In this document: positions 10,401-22,480 of the stretch, one piece after another | Layout: each line of letters starts with the position of its first letter | Numbering within the stretch: position 1 is the stretch's first letter | Assembly (NCBI GenBank): GCA_948567375.1 | Contig: OX419758.1 | Location: 39,137,473-39,201,472, forward strand | DNA from: Lunularia cruciata | Lineage: Eukaryota; Streptophyta; Marchantiopsida; Lunulariales; Lunulariaceae | Direction: 5' to 3' | DNA length: 64,000 nucleotides | Position numbers and translations under genes: made by a program | Notes under the pieces: generated by a model | The model's database searches: none | The model's input: the letters and a program-made list of their open reading frames with translations, nothing else | What the model was told of the DNA's origin: nothing

Positions 10401-13399
10401 ATTAGTTTGCATGTTTGAAGCTACTATTGTGAAATCCTTTGAAGTCTGATTATCTTGTACAATCTGATGTTTGTAATGGTGGTGCAAATTGTAGATTACA
10501 GAAGGGTTAGAACAATAATAAATAGGAATTTCATTGGGCTATTTGCAAGGTAAAGAAATTTTGAGGCAAAGTGACCTTTGTTCCAAGTGATCCATCACCT
10601 TCAAGAGTCTTTGGACTTTAGTTACTGTGGAAGTGATTAGTAATCATTTGCATTTTTGTGGTATATGAATAGGGTGAGACCACCATCTTCTAGGAATTAC
10701 TTTGCCCAAGAGGTTAAATATGAACAATAGATTGTAAGTATTGGGATACTTTGTCCTTGATTTTAGTCATATTCAACTTGTGTCCTTGCAAGTTTGACTT
10801 GTTCTTACCACAATATTACAAATTTCAACATATGTTGTTACAATGACCTATATAAATTATGTACAAAATAACACTACAAAAAAAAATCAATTCCTAGACT
10901 TCTCTAGAAGTCCTACTTTTTATTGAAGCTCTTGGATATTATAAACATACTTACGTTCCATGCTCCAATCTCAAATCCATTTAGATTGGAGGAAATATAG
11001 ACATGAGTAAAAAATCAAAAGGATTCCACTTATATTAATTATTGGTAACACTTTATTTTAAATTTAATTATGCAATATAATTATTTTATAATATGTGCTT
11101 ACTACTTCATTACTATTTGAAATGGTTATTTGATGGTTCTTTCTATCAGTTTGCCTATCCAAATGCACTTGAGACCTTTATTGAGAATGTATGCTCAATA
11201 TAGTTACATCAAAACTGTATACTCATATTATCTTACAAAATTCATCTTCATGTTTACTAGATAGGAGGAACCACCATACCCCTCAAGCACTTTTCTACCA
11301 ACTCATCAAATATTATTTATAATGAAGAAATAACTTCTTAGTTTAATCATTAGATTTTTCTTATTTCTTTTTCCTTTTTGTAGTTAAATTTCTCTTAAGT
11401 GCATAAGATTAAATTACCAATAAAGTTCCAGGATTCAAGTAATTCTTATATTCTTATTTGTACTTATCTTCTCATCATATGATACAATATGAGAAGCAAT
11501 GGGATGATCCATCTTGAATTCATAGATATCCATCTCTATCTTGAATTCAAGATCTTCTGGTGAACAACTAATTCTAAAAGGAAACATTTTCTTCTTTATA
11601 TGGATAAAATCTTCCTCTTTAATTTTACTTGAGATATAACTCATTCTATTGCTCTCTTTATGCCATTCTTCACAAATGATTTTTCCCTCTCTATTTTGAT
11701 TAATGAAAGAACAAGTCTTATTTATTCTTTTTTATATTCTTGCTTTAAAGATCAAACTTCCTATTATAATACTCAATTATCAGATCCAAAATAATTTTCT
11801 CTTTACAAATATCATTCATACAAAATTCTATCTCTATTTAGATGAAAGATATTGCAGAAATGTTTTATGGTATTTCTTCCCTTTTATGAATAACTACTCA
11901 AGGAGGTATGGCCTTGATAAAAAAAAAAGCAACATATATATTTTTCTTCTTTATAGATGGAATTTAATTTAAATCAAAAAATAACTTAAATCTAAATTTT
12001 ATGCAAGATAATATTCCATTATTTATAACTTAGCATGTTCATTTTAGGCATTATAAGTATATACATTACTACATAAAACATATCATACTCATCATTATAC
12101 AACATATAGATACAATTTAACTAGAACATCATGCACAAATTCTTAAGTACTATAGTTGAGGTTTAGGGGTGCTCAAGAAGATAATCTCATGGACACTTTC
12201 ATGAAAAGTCTATATTTGTTGATAAGTATTTTATTTTCTAAAAAAGAAAAATAATAAGCTATTAGCCATCTTTATTTCAACTAGTTGCTTAAAGTTATTA
12301 TAAACCTTCTTCAGTCATGATTATTTGTTCTTTTCTTTAACTAGTTAGTTCAAATACATGATTTATATACAACTAAAATACAACTCCAGTCATCTTTTTG
12401 ATATAGTTAAGGAGGTAGATAATATTATACCTTTCTATATATACCCAAATATATATAAGTAGAACGTCTAAGTAAAGAAAGTTTCAACTTTGAAACTATA
12501 GAGGTCTTTTAAATCGTAACCCATGTCAACTGAAGTTGATTGATAGACTTTATTTCATAGATTAACTTCTATACGGAAATCTAATAAAGGAGAAGGTATT
12601 TTACATCTACAACTACTTTTGGACAAAGTTCCGTATGGAACCTGTTCTCTTAATTGCATTGCTCCATTTCTACAAGTTTTTGTTCTTGTTGTAAACCTCT
12701 ACAACTCACGTCTAATATAGTCCACAATGATAACCTTTTTGCTTAAATACTTAGTTTCCTTTTATAGGTTGTTTGAAGCTTTGATAAAATTTAGTAAGAT
12801 TGGATTATTGAATGATTGAGTTGTATGATCAATCTGTCTAGATCATTATTATTTAACTTTAGAACCTTCTTCCCATATGTTTAATAACCATATTGGTTTC
12901 ATCAAGTTAAAGTATGGTGTATCTATACCATTATTATTTAAGTGTTGAACTCTCCTTCCAGTTAACCTAAAAGGAACTAACAGGAAATCAGTTTAACCAA
13001 TTTTAGTCTTGTTTTATTCACATAGTCTTTGTCACAAAAGGAACATAAAAGTGAAAATAAAAGGAAAATAATCAAGAAGAAGAAGCCAAATACTTTCGTA
13101 TGGGCCTAAAATAAAAAAGTGAATATAAAATTTGGGAATGTAAAATATATACTCTTCAAATATAAAGAGATCTCTTTTGCTAGTTTTGTTACCAACATTA
13201 TGCATATGTAAATATCAATTTGAAGGATCATATGTTACATTAGCATTTGGATGTAAAACATATAAATCTTTGATGTGCAAGAAACTGAATGTCTGTACAT
13301 TTAATATATTGGCTATGATATATTTACACAATTCCTTATTACACCACGTAGGCAAAAACAAAGAACTGGATTATTCATATCGGTATTTGAAATTTTGGT
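10401..13399. other. AT-rich spacer without recognisable gene
   Basis: Base composition is clearly AT-rich with many homopolymer runs. Apart from the weak copia-like stretch at 11870-11972, I see no gene, LTR or RNA. Open frames here are short and low in complexity. Confidence 0.5.
11870..11972 (+). pseudogene. Possible copia integrase fragment
   Basis: The plus-strand translation contains YFFPFMNNYSRRYG followed by KKKSNIYIF and YRW. This resembles the copia integrase core, in which YF-x-x-F-(I/M)-D-D-(Y/F)-S-R precedes K-x-K-S and F-x-x-W. Both Asp residues at the catalytic end are Asn. The flanks do not extend the match convincingly, so this is a weak call. Confidence 0.35.
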
Positions 13400-16300
13400 C
13401 CTAGGGCAAGGTCATTAACTATTTTTCTTTATAGGCAATAACCGCTTTGAAATTTACTCTCTACTACCCAAGTATACAACATTGTGTCCTCCTTGACAGA
13501 CTTTTCATTTCTATCATTATGTTTATGAAGGAGACAAATGCAAAATGGAATACCCTAAAGGGAAAAAATGTACAAAAGCACATAGAAGTGCAGATAGAGC
13601 AGCCAAGCCGGGGCCCAAGCCAGGAAGGCATAAAAGCCAAGGTGAAAAAATAGCCAAAGCATGACATGGAAAAAATCCAAAGGAGCACACAAAATAACCA
13701 ACAAAGATGCAAAGTAGCACACTCATAAACTGTATGAAACGGGTATGCAAAGGGAATGTTTGGGAGATGGTGAGGGAGTGGCCTAGACATGTTGCAAGCT
13801 CTTATTTCTATCACCAATCAGTAAATACTCAATCCTTGTGAACATTGTCAGGTGACATATACTCAATACTAGTAGTATAAGGTGAGCGTAGCTGATGAGA
13901 TAGCTAGTGCTTCTCTCTACTATAGGGAACCCCATATTGCATTCCAAAAGAAACCATCAAAAATGGTGATGGAGATGGCCAAAGATCTACACTGCCCATG
14001 GGATTGAAGGTGAGTCACAAAGCATAGTATTACTCCTTCCCCTAGCGGCAATGATTGTTGTAGCTCTTCCTTGTGAACTTGCTCTAACCAAGGACTCTTG
14101 TCAAAGAGGGTTTGCAATCATCATGTCATATAAGGTACGTTGGATGTCCATAAATGTGATTATTTTTGCCCTCACTCTCCAAGGAGGAGGCCTTTGCAGG
14201 TCCAACCAATGCTCAATCTAAAATTGGAAGAAAGAAGATTGTAAGATGTAAGATAAGATTTAAGATATTGCATCCCAGAGGGCATCGTGAACTCTGGTTG
14301 GCTCTACTTCTATAACAAAGTGCAAAAAGTAGATGCACTATATGTCAAATGTAGCTCCACATGCGGATCTGGTCCAATAGCCCTAGAAGTGTTGGATATG
14401 GAAGTTCTATTTGGAAGTATAATGCCATGGTAAACTCCTCTAAAGTGAACCAAAAGTCTTCTATCAAAGGAGAGGCGTAAAGCTATGCATCAAATGCTTT
14501 CCTTCTATAAGAGAGAATTCTAGCTCTATCAAGAACAAGCATCTTAGTGAGGATGCTAGTAAGGAATTGAGTGTGCATATGCACACTAAGATCTGCTTGA
14601 GTCTTCCAAGAGTTTAGGGATACAAAGTCAACAAATTGGAGCAAGACTTTGGATGTGGACCCTAGCAATAGATCACAAGCAAATCAAAGATATGACTGGA
14701 ATGCATGGGAGCCATAGTTTACCATCATGATAGGTATGACTAGAAAAGGATGACCCTCATAAAAGAACCTATCTTTCAATAAGGAGGTTATTAATGCACA
14801 TGCACTTAAATACATTGCCAATGTGATCACCTCTTGCAGTATTGTAGTGTAGCCTCTCATCGCTATGAGGAGAGCAATCTACAAGCAATGTCACTTATCT
14901 GCTAATTGTGGAAGCATGTATGGCCCTAAAAGAGTGGAGAAGATATTATGCATGGTGTTATCAAAGGCTCATAGATTGGGAGGGGTACAATGCAAGAGGG
15001 TATGTATGGGCTAGAATCTACAATCTACGTCACTTTTCTACTAATTGTGAAAGCATGTATGGCCCTAGAAGAGTGGAGAAGATATGATGCATGGTGCTAT
15101 CAAAGGCTCATAAATGCAGAGAGGTATAATGTGGGACGGTATGTATGGGCTAGTTAAGAGGTTTTGGGACATAACATTGTGTGAGGATAGAGTATGCCAC
15201 TTGGATATTCCCCAAGCAAGGAAGGAGAAGAGCATGGGTTGTAGCCTATACCAATATGTTTGAGATAAATGTACTATAAAATCATCCTCTCCTAGGGAAG
15301 AACCTAAGACCACCAATCCTCATGCTAGGAATTAGAAACTAGGTGGGAAGTTTGAGGGAGTGAGAATTGTATGTAGACTTACATTTATGAATCTAGACTT
15401 GTAAACCCAAGGCCTTTAGGTTGAGAGTGGAAGTTGACACAACCTAAACTACATCTAAAAATGAAGGAAAAAGATAGGAGTGGAAAGCGATTGCAACCCC
15501 TTGAAAGTTGTGTTTAAGAGTAACTTTGTGAGAGCTTGAGCTCTTGCAAAGTTGAGAGAAAGAGCACAACTTTGAGCTATGGAAAATAAAAATCCTTCCA
15601 AGGGATCCCTCTTGTGTGTGCCTTAAGTGGATGCCAACTTTATGAAACTCCCTATAGTACCATAGTGGCTATACAATAGAGGAGTCTTGATACCATAAAA
15701 TATATGCACAAAGGAAATCACAAAGTGGATCGGATCCCTACAACACAAAGAGCCCAAAACAAAGTTGGATGGGAGATGATATTGAAAGCATTTGAGACAT
15801 CCACTTAGAATACCACCCAATCAAGATGGATGCCCAAAGAAGCTCTAATGCCTAAAATGACCATCTTGCAACCTCTTGAAATAGCCACCATATACTAATG
15901 TGAGATAAGAAAGATGAAAAGCAATGATGGAGTTATAGACATATTGTGCATGCAACTAAACATAAGAAAACATCCCTAATGGCTATAGGATGAACACCAA
16001 AAATCTCCTTTGAAAGATCAAGGAGGTGAGATGCCCCAAAAAAATAAGTAGCACTTGGGGGCATTAGACCCAAGGCAATATATTGGCAAAAAGCAAAGAG
16101 AAGAGGAAACAAGAATTTGGCATGTAAGAGGAAAGACAATAACATAAATGCTCAAAAACCAAACCCAAAAGCACTTGGCTAAGAAACATGGAGGGTGAAG
16201 TAGAGCATGAAAAAAAATAGACTTGGTAAGCCAGAGCTCCTCATCTAGATGGTAATCTTGGAGAAATGAAAGGAGGTCATATGTGGTCTATGGATGGAGA

Positions 16301-17805
16301 TCCTATAAGGAGAATAATGTAGCCATGGAAAAAGGTGTTGGCTTGGAATGTGATAATGCTTGGGCAGCCTAGTGAGACTCCTTGTCTTGACCTAGCATCA
16401 AGGAAAAATAGAGGCAATGATGCTCTAGAGGTAGAGCATGAGGATATGTACAATCTATGATCTATTTGGATGTTGCTTGGGGTCATATGGTGTACTCCTC
16501 CTATAAAGCTAGCCAATCCTCTCTCAAAAATCAATGAATCTAAGAGGTGGTTGCATGGTACCTCTTGATGTACTCTCGTGAGGCAAGGAGGAGCAAAGTC
16601 CATAAGAGGAATAGGACTAACAGGGTCCAAGTAGAGATATCTTTGGCTTGCTCATCTACCAATATAGCACTTAGAACTAAGGAGAGCATGGAGCCTATAA
16701 GAATCCAAATGTACATATGGGGGCTTGGGAGACCTAAAAGGAAAGCTTGAATGGAGTCTAGAGAATGTAACTAGACATATGAGTCACTTGGTGCATGTAA
16801 AGAAAGGATAAATATACAAATTGGGTTTGGGAGTAGGTAGAGATGTTGCCTTTGCATGCATCCATAAGCATTGAGTATGCTCTTGATGTTATGCAAGACC
16901 AATCTTCATCCATGGACAATTGAGGCAAGATAGTGTGGAGCGATGGCAGGATAATATGTATACATGTGCAAAGGGTACAAGGGAACAAGTTTGGTCTAGG
17001 AGGTCAAGGAGAGGAGGTTGCTCTTGAGGTGGAGGTAGGTCTTATAGTAGGAGTGCGTACTATAGTGGTAGTGAGATTGAAGAGTTGGAAGGGAACATCA
17101 TGGTAGAGAGGTGAGGAAGAGATGTGTCTATATGTATAGGATCCTCCATATGAGAGTCATCCAAGGGAGGGTCCTCCTTTGGAAGAGGTGGAGGTCATGG
17201 AGAGGGTATGGAAGTGAATCTATCATGCTGAACCTTAGCCATAATAAGGGTGTGCTAAAAGAGTTGGCATTGGGACCTTGTTCTTAAGTGCACATAAGGA
17301 GTATGAGGTGTTAGATGAGGAGCATTGCCTATGGTAGTCCCTCTAGAGCTACCAATGCCAAAGACCAAAATGGAGGTATACAAAAAACTTTACCATGAAT
17401 TCATCCTAACCCAAGGAGATGAGAAAGAGAACATAACAAAAACAAGAAAGACCCAAAGTGAGTAGGATACATCCAAGCCAAAAACGAAAAAAAGGAATTG
17501 AAGAATACGTCACAAGAAAAACACAAAAAAAAAGAATTAAAGGGGAGCTTCCACTACTACATGTGTGGTCATGCACAAGAATACGTTGTAAAACATATAA
17601 TAGACAAATTGTACAATGTAAGGAAAGAGAGGAGAGTGTATCTACAACCATTGTGTAATCCTACTCCTCAAAATCCTCTCCACCATCAAGTCTATCTCTT
17701 GTCTATAGGAATAATGTGCACCACCTAACTCCGGTTGCTATGTTAATGAAGACTGCAAAGATGTGTCTCTACTATTGAAATGTTTGCTTTTTTCTTGTTT
17801 AAAAT
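13400..17805. other. Unassigned repetitive-looking spacer
   Basis: Only short open stretches on both strands are seen, none with a motif I recognise. The sequence is less AT-rich than the preceding block and has long purine-rich passages. It contains the tandem duplication at 14890-15155. It may be degraded retroelement DNA, but I cannot assign it. Confidence 0.4.
14890..15155. repeat. Two tandem units of about 127 bp with a 139 bp period
   Basis: Units start at 14890 and 15029 with GTCACTT. They share GCTAATTGTG/ACTAATTGTG, AAGCATGTATGGCCCTA, AGAGTGGAGAAGATAT, ATGCATGGTG, TATCAAAGGCTCATA and GGTATGTATGGGCTAG. Scattered substitutions show an old duplication. Confidence 0.85.
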
Positions 17806-20243
17806 AGAACATTTTAAAATATTCTAAAATGTGTTTTAAAATAATATGATTTCTTATAAAAAATTCCTTTTTATTGTATGGAGAAAGTCTATTTTGTCAA
17901 GGGCAAAAGAATTCTATCTGAAATGTCTTTAGTAGTGTCGGCATCAATCAACAAATGTAGTTGGAGAGCGTCTTGCTCCTCAACTTCTCCCATACTGAGA
18001 AGAAGGTTGATGGCATCAACATCCACATCAGTTGGTTTGTCTCCAAGCATGGCAATCTCTTCTTGAAGCTCAATTGTCACGACCAGAAGCTCATCCGGGC
18101 CATTCTTGACAACACTATCACCCAGGCACAAAATTTGATTTGAGACAACTCAAACCAATGTTGCTTTGTAGACAACTAACAACCCATAATGGCAATTTTG
18201 TGCACAATTTCTCCATGGTGTTTGACTTTGCCTTCAACAACATAATTGTGACATTGAGTATGAACGTGCTTGCCAACCTTGTGATGCCATTCAACTCCAA
18301 CAAATGATTAGGGCCGGTATAGATCTTGATAAGGAAAGTAGTTAGAGTTGCATATTGAGTTGGAACCTAGCTCCACATCTAGCAAGGGTGGTAATCAATT
18401 AATTCCTAGAATATCTCCACAAATTTTACCTCATTTGTGCAAAATATCATGAACTTGAACATAATAGATTCTTGTATGTAGGTCAATGTTGAGTTGTTAT
18501 CATGAAGCCTTGTGATGAGCTGAATGGTCCGCCAACATTGCATCTTCAGATTGCTCTTGCCAAGCTCAATAGCCTTCTTGCTGATGGTTGCAGCCACATT
18601 GATGCATAGATGATAATAGAATGGATTGCAATAGAATGCCAATGTATGCACAAGCAAATACATGTGGTTCCATTGATAGTGCATACATTTAATTGCATGA
18701 TCTAGATCAGCCCTAGACAACATAGATGCCAAATGCACATCAATATAAATGAAGCAGGCATAAGCCATCAACATTGTGGCAATGTTCAATTCTAATACAC
18801 TGAGGTATTTGCATATGAGGTTGAACAAGTCAATGCATGTGTTGAGACTATGCCAAAATGCCAAATTGATGATTATTTTGTTGAGTGACTTAGGAAGATC
18901 ATAATTTGCATCAATGTCGTGCTCCTACTTCTTATTTACAACAATAATATGGAGAGATGAGTAACTACTTCACCTACTTCAATGGGCAAAACATGTAATT
19001 GACACAACTCCACCCAGAACACATAATAAAAAACCATGTAGAGATTCATGCTCAATACCTCATTGCATATCATGTTGTACACCTTGCTGAGAAGAGATTA
19101 ACCTTTAATATTCTTTGATATTAACAAGGCATGCTTTAGCACTAGCTTGAACTAACCCATCTTGAGGATATCTTTGCAAAGATTGTTGAGTGGATGTGCA
19201 CCATAGCTATAAGCATAGCCAACTATATCATTGTCAACCAAGTTTCAAAAAATTACCCTCATGTTGTTGCAAGAATCCAAGAAGAATGCATTAACAAGTG
19301 CCTTCCCAATGAACTTGTGAAGCCTAGAAATGAAATCCTTGATTTTTAATGAGAATTCTTGCTTGGACTCATTCTTCAAGTTGGCATGCAGGTACCCAAC
19401 AAACCACGGCCGCTGATCATGTGCAATGACGTTGGACATACTTTGCGATAGCACATTTGTCGCCCCATCCATGCCGATGATAATTGTGGTAGCAGATGAA
19501 AGCTCTCAACCCATCTTCATTTGAACTCCATTAAAATACTGGTCAAGATCACCAGTGCTGATCATGGTGGGTGGTAGTGTGTGCCAAGTAGGTGACATAA
19601 AATAGAAGAATCGTTGCCATGCAAGGTGATCAAATTGATCAAAGTTGCAATAGGTTTTGTGAATTGCATCATTGAAATGTTTATCAAGAACACCGTGCTC
19701 AACATTGATGTAGCATGCATACACCTTTGCCCCAGTTGATCAGAAATAGATGCACATTGCGTGAAGTCAATGGTGGTGTAGATCCACTAGTCGAAGATAT
19801 AGGACTACATTGACTCGGTTGGATGATGATTGAAACCGGTTCATACGACAATGTTGTCAATACAAGATTATCAAGATATCCAATTGAACAAGGCTTCTTC
19901 AAGCAGTTCGCAAGACGTGCCTCCGATTATTTGATGTAGACAAGACAACTGAGCTGCAGTGCAGACATTTAATATGCATTGATTTGAATGCAACATCTTC
20001 AAATTACTGACCAAAATGCTCTTGGTCGGCCCCTCGCTTTTGACCTTTGCTGGTGATACTCATATTTGACAAAACAAGGAACAATTGAACTGTGGAGTAG
20101 GCACCCTGGTCAGACAAAAGCCACGCAAACCCTAAACTTCCCTGACTTCTGGGACAGTGGGACTACATGGGTACAGCTGACAGATTTGTGTGCACTGAGA
20201 AAAAAGATAAAAAAAGAGATTTTTTAACATTTTAAAATGTTCT
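17806..20243 (-). mobile_element. hAT-type DNA transposon relic
   Basis: The transposase relic at 17889-20063 is flanked by a perfect 15-bp inverted repeat: AGAACATTTTAAAAT at 17806-17820 and its complement at 20229-20243. The repeat is AT-rich and partly palindromic, so it may be fortuitous. No 8-bp target duplication was found. The transposase identity is the stronger evidence, and the ends given are provisional. Confidence 0.55.
17889..20063 (-). pseudogene. BED-finger hAT transposase (DUF659-type) relic
   Basis: Reading down from an ATG at 20061-20063, the N-terminus has a BED-like zinc finger: KCLHC followed by NNRRHVLRT. The central part contains MDGATNVLSQSM, then KALVNAFFLDSCNNMRVIF and GAHPLNNLCKDILK. 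This is the hAT core in which a conserved Asp precedes a Cys-Asn-Met block and the H-x-LN motif. Lower down, the C-terminal dimerisation part appears as ELNGITRLASTF and LLKAKSNTMEKL, then an acidic tail. Many in-frame stops and shifts make it inactive. A domesticated gene is unlikely given this decay. Confidence 0.7.
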
Positions 20244-22167
20244 GTTATCCACAGAAGTAAAAAGAAAGTTTCCATAGTCCATACCCATAGACTCCACAAG
20301 TGATGCTTTACTCTATCTCACCCTCAAGATGCACCTCTATATGCAAGGAAGCCGAATAGTCATCGCAAAAGTGCCAAATGTCACTAGGTGTGACGTCTGT
20401 ACCTAAGTGTCACTAGGTGTAGCCACTGTTGCTAGGTTTCACTAACATCAGAAAATAAAATTGAAGGGGACCTCCTTAATGGATTGGCAAAAGTCCCTTA
20501 TTTCTTGCAGAAGTCACTAATGCTGTGTTGCAATCCCTAATGCCCAAGACTAGTGCTTTTGCAAGTTTCACTCAAATGGATTGCTCTTGAAATATCTGTG
20601 CACACAGAAATATAATTTTGCCTGATCCGGAGGAATGTTTGCCGTAAACTCCCTATCCCCAGCTACTGGGGTAACCATACCACTTCTTGGTAGTAACGGC
20701 CGGATTTGCACCCATGTGTATCCACCCATCACTAATCCGCAATTTTGGCCAATTGAAGTCTTGCTGAGGCCAGATATAGCCAAGGTGACACCTGAGTGAA
20801 GTCTTCTGACGCCATGACCTCCCGATGCTACTGAATAGTAATTCCAAATACACAAGGCTCTGGTAAGTAATCAACCAAACATCAGGCACCGATCCTGGAT
20901 TAATTTCCCCGAGCTAAGTTAATTGGGTTTGATTCGACTTAATTTATTTCCTGAGCTTCCGGTCCCAAATCGCAAATGCTTGAACGGCCCCATCACGAAC
21001 TGTCAACGCGTTTCTGTTGCTGCTGCTGAAATACCCCACCAAATATCCTTCTCCTGCCCGGATATGCTACAACATATCCCACAGAAAACGACCAGAGCTT
21101 GGTACCCCACGGCCAATTTCCTAAATGACAATCGCACGTTTCAAATTCTTCTATTTCTCCACCGTACACTCATTCAACCTTGCCTTCTTTCATTTCATGA
21201 CCCTAGTATAGCGGCGCTTCAATTCCAAGTATTTCAAAAGCCACCGATATTTTGATCACGATAAATGTGTTTATTAAGCTGCCACATGGGGGATGGACAT
21301 AATCTATAAATACGCGAAGGTACTTCATAACTTAAGCATACTTGTTGAAGGAAGTTTTCTGAGAATGCACCATAAAATTCATTAGGAAGCATGCGCGTCC
21401 AGAGATAGACTGCATCGAACCCCATATTTGGCGCTTCGACTTGGCCGATCCTCACGTTGGCAAAAAGACTTAACCACAACCCCTTTGAAGCATTGACGTG
21501 GCGCGACAATCCCATGTGGCAATGGATTTCACAAACTCGAACCAAGATCTGTCCGAGGATGAGCGATGAACATTTAACATGTAGGAATATTGGTTGCCAG
21601 CACGAGCTCGCTCCATGGTAGCTGTTATTCACGGATGCCACGTCGGACCTGTGGCACTTGAGGCTCGGTTTAGTCTTTCTCTTCATGCGCTCCTGTCATG
21701 TTCACCCGTCCAAGTTGAAACTAAAGGACAGATTTATACTTGGTCTGAGATGATAGTAGCGGATATCATGGTTATAGACCCTATGCGAGATACAGTTTCG
21801 GAGGGTGTGATTACCCATCCCCTGGATGTGCAGCGAGTGCAGCAGCAGGTCGCAAGGTCTCCAAGTATAGGAACATGTAGCGAGGTCACCTTTTTGTTCC
21901 TCTAGCCTTGGAGTTATATGGAGAGATGGACACGGTATTCGACACATTTGTCAATGAGTGTGCGAGAGCTTATCATGTAAGACGTTAGGGGTACCACTCT
22001 CACTCTCATACTTTTTAGCATATTTTAGACAACGTGTGTCCATTGCTCTACAAAGGGCAGTGGCTGGTGCAATCCACATTAGGTGATATTTCTTCAGATG
22101 CTCCAATTGTGTGTAGACCGTATGACTTGCATAGTTCAAATATCTTAGGTGCGGTCGGGCAGATTTC
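20244..22167. other. Lower-copy, higher-GC spacer
   Basis: This stretch is richer in GC than its surroundings and shows no similarity to the other repeats in the window. A 150-codon minus-strand open stretch (21234-21686) has no domain I recognise. A 13-bp direct repeat TGTCACTAGGTGT occurs at 20379 and 20408. It could be near-gene or decayed genic DNA, which I cannot decide. Confidence 0.35.
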
Positions 22168-22480
22168 TCATACAGACTCTATTGGGGCTTAGCCCCATGT
22201 TACCTTTTTTGTCTCTCCCTTTCACGGCTTGATGGGGTCTTCTCATCCTTCGTTTTTCCTACACGGTCGCCTTCTTCTCAAACTAAAGGAGGAATGGCGA
22301 TCACGGAGGATAACAAAGAGGATGAAACCCCATCAAGCTTGACAAGGAAAAAATATAAAAGAGAAAAAGACGCTCGCTCAGAAAACACTAAGGAGGGGAA
22401 GACTCCATCAAACCGTACAAGGGTGACATAAAAGAAGCAAAATGCGGCTAAGCTCCAATAGTGTCGGTATGAAAAACTAA
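22168..22480. mobile_element. Foldback MITE with about 100-bp inverted arms
   Basis: The left arm (about 22168-22270) and the reverse complement of the right arm (about 22375-22480) share CTATTGG(G/A)GCTTAGCC, TTTTGTC/TTATGTC, CGG(C/T)TTGATGG(G/A)GTCTTC and CTCCTTAG/CATCCTTCG in order. No coding capacity lies between them. Outer ends are TTTCTCATAC and its near-complement. No target duplication is obvious. A related single arm is at 4884-4972. Confidence 0.65.
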
